From assembly GCF_001277295.1 (NCBI RefSeq), contig NZ_CP011456.1:3112001-3176000 (forward strand): a stretch of 64,000 nucleotides of DNA. The letters run 5' to 3'. Made by a program: the position numbers and the translations under genes. Positions 51,088 through 59,991 of the stretch are shown here, one piece after another. Origin of the DNA: Anabaena sp. WA102. Lineage in GTDB: Bacteria; Cyanobacteriota; Cyanobacteriia; Cyanobacteriales; Nostocaceae. The notes under the pieces were generated by a model. That model saw nothing but the letters and a program-made list of their open reading frames with translations. It was not told where the DNA came from and did not search any database. Numbering within the stretch: position 1 is the stretch's first letter; each line of letters begins with the position of its first letter.

Positions 51088-51441
51088 ATCACTTCTTTGT
51101 CAATTTGTCAATAGGAAATTTTTGCGATCGCTCAAATTAGATCATTTCTGAGCAAATTTATGGCTAAAATTTTTGTAAAGTTTTGTATTAGCCTGGGAAA
51201 TTAATTTCTGAAACTACTGTCAATAAAGGGTTTGAGACTAACATCTTCTGAAAGATCCAAAATTGACAATAGTAAGCCAATTATGAAATTCTCTGAAATT
51301 ATAGCAAATCGCTGAAAGTATAGCAACCTCGTTGATAAATAGAAAAGATTCTCAATTAATTATTAAGAAAATCTAAAGGCAAATTGCTAAAAGTTATAAA
51401 TATCAAAAGTATTGTTGATTTTCTATAATTTAAACTTATCA
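51088..51441. repeat. 354-bp direct repeat, copy 1
   Basis: Almost identical to 52815-53168 over 354 bases without a length change; I count about eight differences. It has no open frame and includes TTTGTCAATTTGTCAATAG near the left end and TTGACAATAGTAAGCC in the middle. It lies about 280 bases upstream of the 106-aa gene. Confidence 0.85.
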
Positions 51442-51463
51442 TACAGCCATTATGAATAATATA

Positions 51464-51568
51464 AGTAGGTCAAAATTATAAAACCAAACTGTGTAAAGAA
51501 AAGTAAAATCTCCCCAAACCTCTTCCCTGTTCCCTTGTCATAACGACAATTTTTAACGCCAACCTACT
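51464..51568. mobile_element. 105-bp TA-flanked MITE, AGTAGGT family, inverted
   Basis: Reverse orientation to the other copies and shortened inside. TA flanks at 51462-51463 and 51569-51570. It separates the 354-bp repeat from the 106-aa gene. Confidence 0.75.
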
Positions 51569-51723
51569 TAGCAAAATTCAGAAATCATCAATAAACATTT
51601 AAAATTCAATATTAAGCGGATGTAGTATTTTGTCTTCCTAAAAGAGCCGCACCTATATATGGTATTTATTGCCTCGAATACTGTATAATCAAGAAAAACT
51701 TCACTAAAAACATATATATAATT

Positions 51724-52044
51724 ATGAATACATTAGAAAAATTAGAACTGTTGGGTGAAAACTGTAGCGACAACACAGAATTAGATAGAATTATTGGACA
51801 ACTTTTAAATTTAATTTTAACCCGTTATCGTCAAAAACTCGCTATCTATAACTTAGATATAGATAAATTTGAGAAAAAATATCAACTCACTTCTGAACAA
51901 TTTTTAGAACAATTTAACTCAGGAAATTTAGGAGATGAAATGGATTTTTTTGAATGGTTCGGCTTATGCGAACTACGCAAAGATATTTTACAAAAAATCC
52001 ATAAAAGACAAATTTCTGAACATATAAAATCTCAATTAAGTTAG
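51724..52044 (+). CDS. Small acidic protein, antitoxin-like, 106 aa
   Basis: A 106-residue protein in an otherwise gene-poor region. Helical, with LTRYRQKLAIYNLDIDKFEK, then KYQLTSEQFLEQFNSGNLGD and EMDFFEWFGLCELRKDI. This FEKKY...SEQF...GDEMDFFEW pattern recalls small proteins that accompany TumE-type toxins in cyanobacteria, but no toxin gene follows. It could be an orphan antitoxin. The start codon is preceded by ACATATATATAATT without a clear ribosome-binding site. Confidence in the coding call is higher than in the role. Confidence 0.65.
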   Translation: MNTLEKLELLGENCSDNTELDRIIGQLLNLILTRYRQKLAIYNLDIDKFEKKYQLTSEQFLEQFNSGNLGDEMDFFEWFGLCELRKDILQKIHKRQISEHIKSQLS

Positions 52045-52498
52045 TGCGATAGCGAACCGCGACCTACTAATCGGATCAAAATCATCAAAAATATTAACCT
52101 TTCCTTGCCAAAAACCCCCAATTCTCGCTCTAATGAAATGCAATGGAGGGCGCAGACCCTGCGCCCCTACGGGTTTGGCGATAAAAAACCGTACCTCATA
52201 ACATCAGGAAGTGCTGTATAGCACCAGACAGGGTAGTTAGGACGTTCCGGCGGAATATCTCTACTTAATGGCTATAAACCTCATCCATTTTGAAACCTGA
52301 AGTAATGCGAGCATCTTGCTCGCTACTTAACAGCAGGGAGCAAGATGCTCCCACTACTTTCAATAACTATGGTTTTCATCTTAGACGGGGTTTAGCTATA
52401 ATTATTACCAGAAATAGCGATTTTTTCACCAAATACCGTAATGTCATTGTCATTGCAATATGCTATACTCAACACGCCTTAATAATTTGATTCTGTGG
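52045..52498. other. Gap with a possible antitoxin tail remnant and hairpin repeats
   Basis: On the minus strand about 52060-52135 encodes RARIGGFWQGKVNIFDDFDP, resembling the end of Phd/YefM-type antitoxins, with no start or upstream part. A GC-rich hairpin (52145-52170) is the same as at 3872-3896. GCGAGCATCTTGCTCGC and GGGAGCAAGATGCTCCC hairpins follow at about 52307 and 52336. No intact gene. Confidence 0.45.
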
Positions 52499-52744
52499 GT
52501 AGGAGTAAAGCAAAAGCTTAATGGTGTCAACTTAACGCAAAATCTTCATCCCGCAAGGAACTCAAGTTCCTTGCTAATAGCGAAAGTCATCTAAAAGATG
52601 ACTAAATACTAGGAAAATTCATTAGTCCGTTTTAACGGACTTGAGCTATGAGACAGGGAATTTATTCCCTGGCGGGTGTGGAAGCCAAACAAATAAGCCA
52701 TCTGTAACCTAAGTTGACACCAATGAGTAGTGCTAAACCCCTAC
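52499..52744. repeat. Hairpin-rich element with extended terminal arms
   Basis: The inner arms TGGTGTCAACTTAA (52522) and CTAAGTTGACACCA (to 52722) are extended outward by GTAGGAGTAAAGC at the left and GCTAAACCCCTAC at the right, about 37 bases each side. Internal hairpins include AAGGAACTCAAGTTCCTT, GTCATCTAAAAGATGAC, GTCCGTTTTAACGGAC and CAGGGAATTTATTCCCTG. This copy shows the element boundaries best. Confidence 0.75.
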
Positions 52745-52814
52745 CATATATCGAAGTTAAAGTGATTCATATTGACTTCATATCACTAAAATTAATAACG
52801 TTGAAAGGTTACTA

Positions 52815-53168
52815 ATCACTTATTTGTCAATTTGTCAATAGTAAATTTTTACTATCGCTCAAATTAGATCATTTCTGAGCAAATTTATGGCTAAAATTTT
52901 TGTAAAGTTTTGTATTAGCCTGGGAAATTAATTTCTGAAACTACTGTCAATAAAGGGTTTGAGACTAACATCTTCTGAAAGATCTAAAATTGACAATAGT
53001 AAGCCAATTATGAAATTCTCTGAAATTATAGCAAATCGCTGAAAGTATAGCAACCTCGTTGATAAATAGAAAAGATTCTCAATTAATTATTAAGAAAATC
53101 TAAAGGCAAATTGCTAAAAGTTATAAATATCAAAAGTATTATTGATTTTCTATAATTTAAGCTTATCA
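52815..53168. repeat. 354-bp direct repeat, copy 2
   Basis: Second copy of 51088-51441, starting 1727 bases downstream in the same orientation. Where copy 1 has the HIP1 octamer GCGATCGC, this copy has ACTATCGC. It lies about 200 bases upstream of purD. Confidence 0.85.
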
Positions 53169-53226
53169 CAACATATCTAATAAATAGCATCTAGGATAAA
53201 ACTAAGAGCATATTATTAGATTATGA

Positions 53227-53364
53227 TTGTGCGATCGCAAAGTGCTGCTGCAAGCAGTTCGCTCTTTTGGCACACAAACCCTAAATCTAGCCAGATTACC
53301 AGCTTGGACAATTGAAGATGGTATCATATATTCTCGTTTTGCTGGATTACGCGCGAGGAAATAA
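53227..53364 (+). pseudogene. C-terminal remnant directly upstream of purD
   Basis: An open stretch of 45 codons ends with TAA right before the purD GTG. It reads VLLQAVRSFGTQTLNLARLP followed by AWTIEDGIIYSRFAGLRARK, protein-like, with no proper start: a stop precedes at 53224. A HIP1 octamer sits at its left end (53231). It is probably the tail of a gene deleted here. I do not recognise the family. Confidence 0.4.
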
Positions 53365-54642
53365 GTGAAAGTTTTAGTTATCGGGAATGGGGGACGGGAA
53401 CACGCTCTAGCGTGGAAACTGCTGCAATCTGATAAAATCGAGCAAGTGGTCTGTGTACCAGGTAATGGTGGTACTGCAACTATGCCCGGTTGTGAAAACT
53501 TGCCCTTAGCAGTGGATGATTTTGCTGGTATTAGCGAATATGCGGTAAATAATGATATTCCTCTAGTAATTGTTGGACCAGAAGTACCTTTAGCTCAGGG
53601 AATTACTGATTATTTGCAAAATCAAGGCTTAATGGTATTTGGTCCAAATAAGGAAGGGGCGCAAATAGAAGCAAGTAAAGCCTGGGCTAAAGCCTTAATG
53701 GCAGAAGCCGGAGTTCCCACAGCTAAATCTGCGGTATTTACAGAAGCAGCCCCAGCAAAAGCTTACATTCAATCCGCAGGTGCGCCCATTGTGATTAAAG
53801 CCGATGGTTTAGCGGCTGGAAAGGGGGTAACAGTTGCCGAAACCATTGCCCAAGCTGAAGCAGCAATTGAGGCAATTTTTCAAGGACAATTTGGATCTGC
53901 TGGTAGTTCCGTTGTCATTGAAGAATGTTTAGTCGGGCAAGAAGTATCTATTTTAGCTCTCACCGATGGTTTAACCATTCGTCCATTATTACCTGCTCAA
54001 GATCATAAGCGTGTTGGTGAAGGTGATACAGGAGACAATACCGGGGGCATGGGTGCTTATGCTCCCGCCCCAATAGCCACACCGCAGTTAATGGCACGGG
54101 TACAAACAGAAGTATTAGAAAGAACTATTCACGCCTTACAGGCTAGGGGCATTGACTACCGAGGCATTTTGTATGCGGGGTTAATGATTTCACCAGATGG
54201 GGATTTTCGGGTTTTAGAATTTAACTGTCGCTTTGGTGATCCAGAAACCCAAGTGATTTTACCAATGCTAGAAACACCTTTGGAAGATTTAATTTTGGCT
54301 TGTATAGAACAGCGGTTAGGAAATATGCCGCCGATTGCTTGGAAACAAGGGGCAGCGGCGACGGTGGTGGCTGCTTCTGGTGGTTATCCGGGAGAGTATA
54401 TTAAGGGTAAGGTAATTACTGGTTTTGCCGCAGCCCAGACCGTAGGGGCGACGGTTTTTCACGCGGGGACAAGGTTAAATGCCGTCCAGGAAGTTGTGAC
54501 AGATGGCGGTAGGGTGTTAAATGTCACTGGTTTGGGTGAGGATTTTCAAGCAGCTTTAGCTCAAGCCTATGCAGGTATAAAGAGCATTCAATTTGATGAA
54601 ATGTATTATCGCCGAGATATTGGTTATCGGGTTTTAGGCTGA
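53365..54642 (+). CDS. purD: Phosphoribosylamine-glycine ligase
   Basis: Second step of purine synthesis: joins glycine to phosphoribosylamine with ATP. The 425-residue ATP-grasp protein starts KVLVIGNGGREHALAWKL from a GTG with AGGAAATAA before it. Diagnostic motifs are VVGPEVPLAQGITD, IKADGLAAGKGVTVAET, the family signature FNCRFGDPETQVILP, and the C-terminal RRDIGYRVLG. Full length. No other purine gene is near, as is usual in cyanobacteria. Confidence 0.97.
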   Translation: MKVLVIGNGGREHALAWKLLQSDKIEQVVCVPGNGGTATMPGCENLPLAVDDFAGISEYAVNNDIPLVIVGPEVPLAQGITDYLQNQGLMVFGPNKEGAQIEASKAWAKALMAEAGVPTAKSAVFTEAAPAKAYIQSAGAPIVIKADGLAAGKGVTVAETIAQAEAAIEAIFQGQFGSAGSSVVIEECLVGQEVSILALTDGLTIRPLLPAQDHKRVGEGDTGDNTGGMGAYAPAPIATPQLMARVQTEVLERTIHALQARGIDYRGILYAGLMISPDGDFRVLEFNCRFGDPETQVILPMLETPLEDLILACIEQRLGNMPPIAWKQGAAATVVAASGGYPGEYIKGKVITGFAAAQTVGATVFHAGTRLNAVQEVVTDGGRVLNVTGLGEDFQAALAQAYAGIKSIQFDEMYYRRDIGYRVLG

Positions 54643-54824
54643 TTTTTGGGTACTTGAATTAGATTTTTTGCTCTCGCAGAGGCGCAGAGGCGCAGAGGAA
54701 TCTTAAATAAATCCTCCCCCCCTGCCCCCCTGCTATATTTTCTTGTATCGCAGCCCTCCCCGCAAATTGCTAAAAGTTTGTATGCTGAATCTATATGGTT
54801 GTTTATAGTTCTTAATTAAAACTG

Positions 54825-56837
54825 GTGCAAGAAGATTTTCGTTTAATTATTGATTTAGTTTTGGTGTTTGCTGTTGCAGCTTGCGGTGGACTATTAGCTG
54901 CGCTGTTAAAACAACCTGTTTTGCTGGGATATATCATTGGTGGGATGGTTGTTGGTCCTTCTGGACTGCGACTGATTAAGGAACTTATCCAAGTGGAAAC
55001 CTTGGCTCAGTTTGGGGTGGCGTTTTTGTTGTTTGCTTTGGGTGTGGAGTTTTCCTTAACGGAACTTAGGAAAGTTAAAGCGATCGCTCTCGGAGGTGGT
55101 ACTTTACAAATTATCCTGACTATTCTCATCACTGTTTTGGTCTGTGGTGTCACTGGCGCTTGGGGAACTTTGCCCGCTAAGGGTGTATTTTTGGGTTCGA
55201 TTTTGTCTCTGTCTTCCACTGCGGTGGTTCTCAAGTGCTTAATGGAACGCAATGAGACGGAAACACCTCACGGTCAGGTGATGCTGGGGATGTTGGTTGT
55301 CCAGGATTTAGCCCTGGGACTAATGTTAGCTGTCTTACCAGCCCTCCATGCACCAGGAGAGGTGATTGGCATTGCTGTGCTGATGGCATTGCTAAAGATT
55401 GGTTTATTTGCCGCTGGTGCGGTTGTAGCGGGGATTTGGTTAATTCCTCCCTTACTCAGATTATTAGCCAGAACGGAAAGTAAGGAGTTATTTTTATTAG
55501 GTATTGTCACCATCTGTTTAGGAATTGCCATATTCACAGAATACTTGGGGTTATCTATTGAAATGGGGGCATTTGTCGCTGGATTGATGATTTCTGAGGT
55601 GGAATATGCTGATGAAACTTTGACTATTGTTGAACCATTGCGGGATATATTTGCTAGTTTATTTTTTGCTGCCATTGGGATGTTGATTGATCCGGTATTT
55701 TTGTGGCAAAATCTAGAATTGATTCTCGGATTGGTGGCTTTGGTTTTTGTGGGTAAGTTTTTAATTATTACTCCTTTAGTAAGCCTGTTTCGCTATCCTT
55801 TAAAAACATCTTTAATTGTGGGGTTGGGATTAGCACAAATTGGGGAATTTTCTTTTGTTCTGGCTAGTGAAGGGCAATCTTTAGGTTTGGTGTCTCGGCG
55901 GATATATTTACTAATTTTAGGAACTACTGCCGTTACTTTAATGTTGACTCCTTTTGTCTTGCGATTAGTGCCATTTTTATTCGATTTTGCTGAATCTATG
56001 CCTTGGCTAAAACCATATTTGGTGGATGACCAAGCTCGTGATTTTTCGGAAGATTTGCCACAGAAAAATCATATCGTAGTTTGTGGTTATGGACGACTGG
56101 GTAAAAATTTGGTGAAGTTGTTACAGCAATATCAATTATCTGTGGTAGTAATTGACCAATCAGAAAGTCGGATTCAACAGTTAAGGGAAGCAGGAATTGC
56201 CTATGTTTATGGTAATGCGGTGAGTCTTCATGTCTTAGAAACTGCTGGTGTTAGTCATGCTCAAGGAATGGCGATCGCACTCCCAGATCCTGCTAGTATT
56301 CGACTATGCTTAAAACGATCTTTGGAAGTATGTCCAGAATTAGATACAGTTGTCCGTGCTACCCAAGATAAAAATATTGAGCTTCTTTATCAATTGGGGG
56401 CAAAGGAAGTTGTCCAACCAGAATTTGAAGCTAGTTTGGAAATGGTAAATCATCTCTTAATTACTGTGGGTTTGTTACCAGAAGTGGTACAAGAGAAAAT
56501 GCAACAAATTCGCCAAGATCATTATTTGGATTTACGCCCTGAAAGTTCTGCTGCTGAAGTTTCTCAATATTTACAAAAAGTCACCCGTGATCTAAATCGT
56601 CGTTGGTATGACTTACCAGCAGATTCACCTTTAATTGGCATGACTTTAGAAGAAGTGAATATGCGTTATTTAACTGGGGTGAGTTTAATGGCTATTTGTC
56701 GGGTTGATGGAGAAGAAATTGATTATCCCAATAGTCAAACTACACTCCTTCTAGGCGATCGCCTATTAGTGGTAGGATCAGCAGAAGAATTAACAGCTTT
56801 AATCCAATTTGCTGAAGGTAAAATCACCATTAAGTAG
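54825..56837 (+). CDS. CPA2-family cation:proton antiporter with RCK domain (KefB-like)
   Basis: A 670-residue protein. About 390 residues form 12 to 13 membrane helices of the CPA2 family (LLGYIIGGMVVGPSGLRLIK, FLLFALGVEFSL, LSLSSTAVVLKCLMER). From about 411 there is an RCK/TrkA-N domain with the nucleotide loop HIVVCGYGRLGKNLVKLL, and near the end a TrkA-C domain (DSPLIGMTLEEVNMRYLTGV). It most likely exports K+ or Na+ in exchange for H+ under nucleotide control. The start is GTG at 54825. A repeat-rich gap separates it from purD. Confidence 0.92.
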   Translation: MQEDFRLIIDLVLVFAVAACGGLLAALLKQPVLLGYIIGGMVVGPSGLRLIKELIQVETLAQFGVAFLLFALGVEFSLTELRKVKAIALGGGTLQIILTILITVLVCGVTGAWGTLPAKGVFLGSILSLSSTAVVLKCLMERNETETPHGQVMLGMLVVQDLALGLMLAVLPALHAPGEVIGIAVLMALLKIGLFAAGAVVAGIWLIPPLLRLLARTESKELFLLGIVTICLGIAIFTEYLGLSIEMGAFVAGLMISEVEYADETLTIVEPLRDIFASLFFAAIGMLIDPVFLWQNLELILGLVALVFVGKFLIITPLVSLFRYPLKTSLIVGLGLAQIGEFSFVLASEGQSLGLVSRRIYLLILGTTAVTLMLTPFVLRLVPFLFDFAESMPWLKPYLVDDQARDFSEDLPQKNHIVVCGYGRLGKNLVKLLQQYQLSVVVIDQSESRIQQLREAGIAYVYGNAVSLHVLETAGVSHAQGMAIALPDPASIRLCLKRSLEVCPELDTVVRATQDKNIELLYQLGAKEVVQPEFEASLEMVNHLLITVGLLPEVVQEKMQQIRQDHYLDLRPESSAAEVSQYLQKVTRDLNRRWYDLPADSPLIGMTLEEVNMRYLTGVSLMAICRVDGEEIDYPNSQTTLLLGDRLLVVGSAEELTALIQFAEGKITIK

Positions 56838-56853
56838 CAATACTTGTCGGTTA

Positions 56854-56978
56854 AGGGAACACCAAAAAATAAATTACCCAATTTTGTGGGATGGGCATCC
56901 TGCCTGTCCTTGATGATTAGCAGGCTTTTCGGCCTGCACCACAAGAAATTTTTGGGTATTTTTTTAATTGGAAGTCCC
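56854..56978. mobile_element. MITE-like element, GGGACTTCC family, diverged
   Basis: The right end GGAAGTCCC is intact, while the left end reads AGGGAACACC. Inner arms are AT-rich as in other copies, and the middle holds GCAGGCTTTTCGGCCTGC. The flank to 57140 contains GGTTGGGTTGAGCGATAGCG-type repeats. No gene up to 57208. Confidence 0.5.
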
Positions 56979-57208
56979 AAGGAAATGTAGGTTGGGTTGA
57001 GCGATAGCGAAACCCAACAAAATCCATGATAATATTGGGTTATGGCTGATGCTTCCGGCTCCCGCAGGGGTACGCCTATAGCTAACGCCTCCCGTCAGGG
57101 ATACATTTACGTTCCACAACCCAACCTTGTATCTTAGAGGGATGTTAGAGGAATGGAGGTTAGGTTTCTGGAGATGATCGGTTGCATCTAATACTTTTCA
57201 AACAACCT

Positions 57209-57988
57209 CTAAAATTCAGGGTTTTGATAGGCGAGATAAACAGCTTCTAAAAATACATCTGAGGCAATATTTCCTGGCAGAATTTCTAAATTAATAATAG
57301 ATTGAACCTGTTGGGTGAGTTTTAAAGAAAGTGCTGTCCGGGCTTTTGTGGACATTCCACCGCGTCGGCGTAAATATTCTCGAATAATGGCAAAATCATC
57401 TGGTAATAAAAGTGATAAATCGGCTATTTCTCGTAATTGAATATGGAAAGATTTAGCTGTTTCAGAAATAGCTAAATTTGATGATTTCACAACTGTTTCT
57501 GCCTGAATTACAATTGTCCCAGCAGCTAAATCACCAAGACGCTTTTCTCGATTACTAAAAGTAATTAAAAAAGCACCAATAAATAAGGATTCATCAAGAG
57601 GACGGAGTAAGGCTCGTAATGCTGATTGTTGTAAACCCACAGGTCTACCATCATCGCGCACAACACGAATTTTAGCAATCCTTTTACCGGGTGTTTGTCC
57701 TTGCCAAAGAGTTTCAAAAAGGACGAAATAACCTGTGTAAATAAAGAAAAAACTTAATAGAGATATGGCTATCAACCACAAACCAAAATTAGAGCCAAAA
57801 ATACTAACTCCCAAATCAGTAATTTGCTGAAAAATAAACGACCATATTAACGCCAATATTACTAAAGTAAAAGCTAAAATTAGGTAGTCAATCATTAGTG
57901 CTAAAGCCCGACTACCAATTCCAGCCAGGGTAAATTCTATTTCTACACTTTCAGGTGTAGTGAATTTAATGCGATTAAAAAGGTGCAT
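57209..57988 (-). CDS. RDD-family membrane protein
   Basis: A 259-residue protein with the RDD signature: ALALMIDYLILAF (Arg-Asp-Asp core modified as MIDY) in the first helix, then TPGKRIAKIRVVRDDGRPVG and LLRPLDESLFIGAFLI. About three to four helices lie in the first 150 residues, and a helical soluble tail follows. The RDD family is poorly characterised; some members have Na+/H+ antiport activity. Within this window it is the 3' member of a cluster with SpoIIM, DUF58 and MoxR, an arrangement repeated in many bacteria. Confidence 0.88.
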   Translation of the reverse strand: MHLFNRIKFTTPESVEIEFTLAGIGSRALALMIDYLILAFTLVILALIWSFIFQQITDLGVSIFGSNFGLWLIAISLLSFFFIYTGYFVLFETLWQGQTPGKRIAKIRVVRDDGRPVGLQQSALRALLRPLDESLFIGAFLITFSNREKRLGDLAAGTIVIQAETVVKSSNLAISETAKSFHIQLREIADLSLLLPDDFAIIREYLRRRGGMSTKARTALSLKLTQQVQSIINLEILPGNIASDVFLEAVYLAYQNPEF

Positions 57989-58003
57989 TATATTTGAATT
58001 TAA

Positions 58004-58855
58004 TTAAATATCGTGATCACGTAATTGTAAACCCAACCCTTCTCGCCGACTTCTAAGGTCATAATAAATAACGGCTTTAACTGTTTGCCAAAAAGGTGTA
58101 ATTAATGCTAAACCAGCAAAAGTCAGCCCAAGAATTAACAGGGAAAAAATCATTGAAAAACCAGCATTTCCCTCTTTTAGTAAAGGTGTGAAAATCAACT
58201 GAACAATACTAGTGATGATTTGAATAATAAGTTGGATGGGAATGGTTATTAAACTACCAATTAGGGAGATTAACACTATTCTGCCGATATTTCCTTTGGT
58301 TAATTCCCAGCTACGATTAATCGTTGAACTACCGTTAACATCATCCTCAATAGCTAGGGAAACATCTACTAAATAAAATCTAGTTCCTATCCATACAATT
58401 CCTGTAAAAATGATTATTATTTCTACCAAAGTTATTAAAATGATAATAGCTATATTAGCTGGATTTGCATCCTGTAATCCTCCTAGTAATTCTGTTGATA
58501 TACCTATTAGTAAACCACCAATAAGTATAGATCCAAATGTAATTCCTAGAGTAATGACGAGCATGAGGATAATGTTGACAAAAAATTCCCATAAGCGGGA
58601 ATTGACAAACCGCTCACCGGATGAGACGCTTTCTGGTTGGTTAACTAATTCGCCAAAAGCTAATCGAGAAATCAGGGCTGAAAGGGCATAAAATTTCACC
58701 CAACCGTAAATAGGAACTAGTAACCAAGCATAAGCTTTAAGGGCTATGAGAAAATATTTTTTGAGATGGGAACGGTACAATCGTATTCCCGCACTGACAA
58801 CACTACCTAAACTTAATGGTTGAATAGGGTTAGAAGAACCAAAATTTCCAGACAT
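58004..58855 (-). CDS. Multi-pass membrane protein of the RDD/SpoIIM cluster
   Basis: A 283-residue protein with five to six membrane helices, starting with a polar N-terminus (NPIQPLSLGSVVSAGIRLYR) that is typical for the glycerophosphodiesterase-type membrane domain/DUF975-like group. The loop DDVNGSSTINRSWELTKGN resembles their conserved SWxLTKG segment. The RDD gene follows 15 bases downstream, so they are one transcription unit. No enzymatic motif is seen; it may shape or protect the membrane. Confidence 0.78.
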   Translation of the reverse strand: MSGNFGSSNPIQPLSLGSVVSAGIRLYRSHLKKYFLIALKAYAWLLVPIYGWVKFYALSALISRLAFGELVNQPESVSSGERFVNSRLWEFFVNIILMLVITLGITFGSILIGGLLIGISTELLGGLQDANPANIAIIILITLVEIIIIFTGIVWIGTRFYLVDVSLAIEDDVNGSSTINRSWELTKGNIGRIVLISLIGSLITIPIQLIIQIITSIVQLIFTPLLKEGNAGFSMIFSLLILGLTFAGLALITPFWQTVKAVIYYDLRSRREGLGLQLRDHDI

Positions 58856-58934
58856 GGTGTTAATTTTTTCCTAAGATACGGTGCTTACTTTGAAGTTATT
58901 TTAAGCTAATCTGTACTAAGTATTTAGAAATTTT

Positions 58935-59891
58935 ATGAATATTCAACGTTGGATAGGAAGACGAGAGGCTAATTGGCAGCGTTTAGATGCTTTGTTGAAG
59001 AAGGTAGAACAAAAACGCTTAAAGTCCCTGCGTTCGGCAGAAATTAGGGAACTGGCGAGTTTATATCGTTCTGTAGCAGCGGATTTAGCTAGGGCGCGGA
59101 CTCAGCAAGTTGGTAAAACTTTAATTCAAAGTTTACAATCATTGACAACTCGCGCCTATACACAAATCTACCAGGGTTCGCGGCGACAGGAATGGCAAGC
59201 AGCGAAGGAATTTTACCTGTGGGGGTTTCCTCAAGTGGTGCAGCAAACGTTGCTATACATTGCCATAGCCACCGCTATGTTCATTTTGGGAGGCTTAATT
59301 GCTTGGTGGTATGCTTGGCAAGATCCGAGTTTTATGTCTTTGGTAGTACCGGAAAGGTTGATTTCTCTGGTGCGAGATAAGGGTGAATTATGGATGGGTT
59401 CGATTGTGGGGATTGAACCATTAGCTTCTAGTAATATTATGATGAATAATATTTCTGTGTCTTTTGGGGCTGTAGCTGGGGGAATTACGGCGGGTTTATA
59501 TACAATTTATTTATTAGTATTCAATGGTTTGTTAATGGGCGCTATTGGTGCTTTAGTTGCTCAAAATAATCTGGCTTACCCGTTTTGGGCGTTTGTATTT
59601 CCTCATGGTGCTTTGGAATTACCTGCGATATTTTTTGCGGGAGGTTCAGGTTTGTTGCTGGCAAGGGCAATTTTATTTCCTGGTAAATATCGCCGCCGTG
59701 ATGCGTTGAAATTTTACGGTTCTTTGGCTGTACAATTGGTTTTTGGGATTGTGCCGATGTTGATTGTTGCTGGTTTAATTGAGGGTTTTTTGTCTCCAAA
59801 TCCGATTGTTCCAGATCCAATTAAATATTTGTTTGGGATGGGTTTGTTTGTGGTTTTGGTGAGGTATTGTAGTCGGAAGAAGAAAATATGA
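58935..59891 (+). CDS. SpoIIM-family membrane protein
   Basis: A 318-residue protein of the stage II sporulation protein M family. It starts with a soluble helical region (FIGRR-like WIGRREANWQRLDALLKKVE, then ASLYRSVAADLARAR). After this come about six helices, with NNISVSFGAVAGGITAGLYT and FVFPHGALELPAIFFAGGSG, both hallmarks of the family. In non-sporulating bacteria the family occurs with RDD and MoxR/DUF58 genes, as here, with unknown function. It is divergent from the membrane-protein/RDD pair with an 80-base shared promoter region. Confidence 0.9.
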   Translation: MNIQRWIGRREANWQRLDALLKKVEQKRLKSLRSAEIRELASLYRSVAADLARARTQQVGKTLIQSLQSLTTRAYTQIYQGSRRQEWQAAKEFYLWGFPQVVQQTLLYIAIATAMFILGGLIAWWYAWQDPSFMSLVVPERLISLVRDKGELWMGSIVGIEPLASSNIMMNNISVSFGAVAGGITAGLYTIYLLVFNGLLMGAIGALVAQNNLAYPFWAFVFPHGALELPAIFFAGGSGLLLARAILFPGKYRRRDALKFYGSLAVQLVFGIVPMLIVAGLIEGFLSPNPIVPDPIKYLFGMGLFVVLVRYCSRKKKI

Positions 59892-59944
59892 ATGTCTCAC
59901 GCAAAGGCGCGAAGGAAGAAATTGTATTGTTTTACCAATGACTC

Positions 59945-59970
59945 CTGGGCGCAGGCCCTGCGCCCCTACC
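59945..59970. terminator. GC-rich hairpin between converging genes
   Basis: GGGCGCAGGCCCTGCGCCC lies between the converging SpoIIM and DUF58 genes; same dispersed palindrome as at 3872 and 52145. Preceded by a CGCAAAGGCGCGAAGG repeat at 59901. Confidence 0.55.
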
Positions 59971-59991
59971 TCCATTAATTCCTGCAATATT

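Noticed and set aside
52290..52490. Open frame of 66 codons
   Set aside because: Runs through hairpin repeats and has no ribosome-binding site or protein-like composition.
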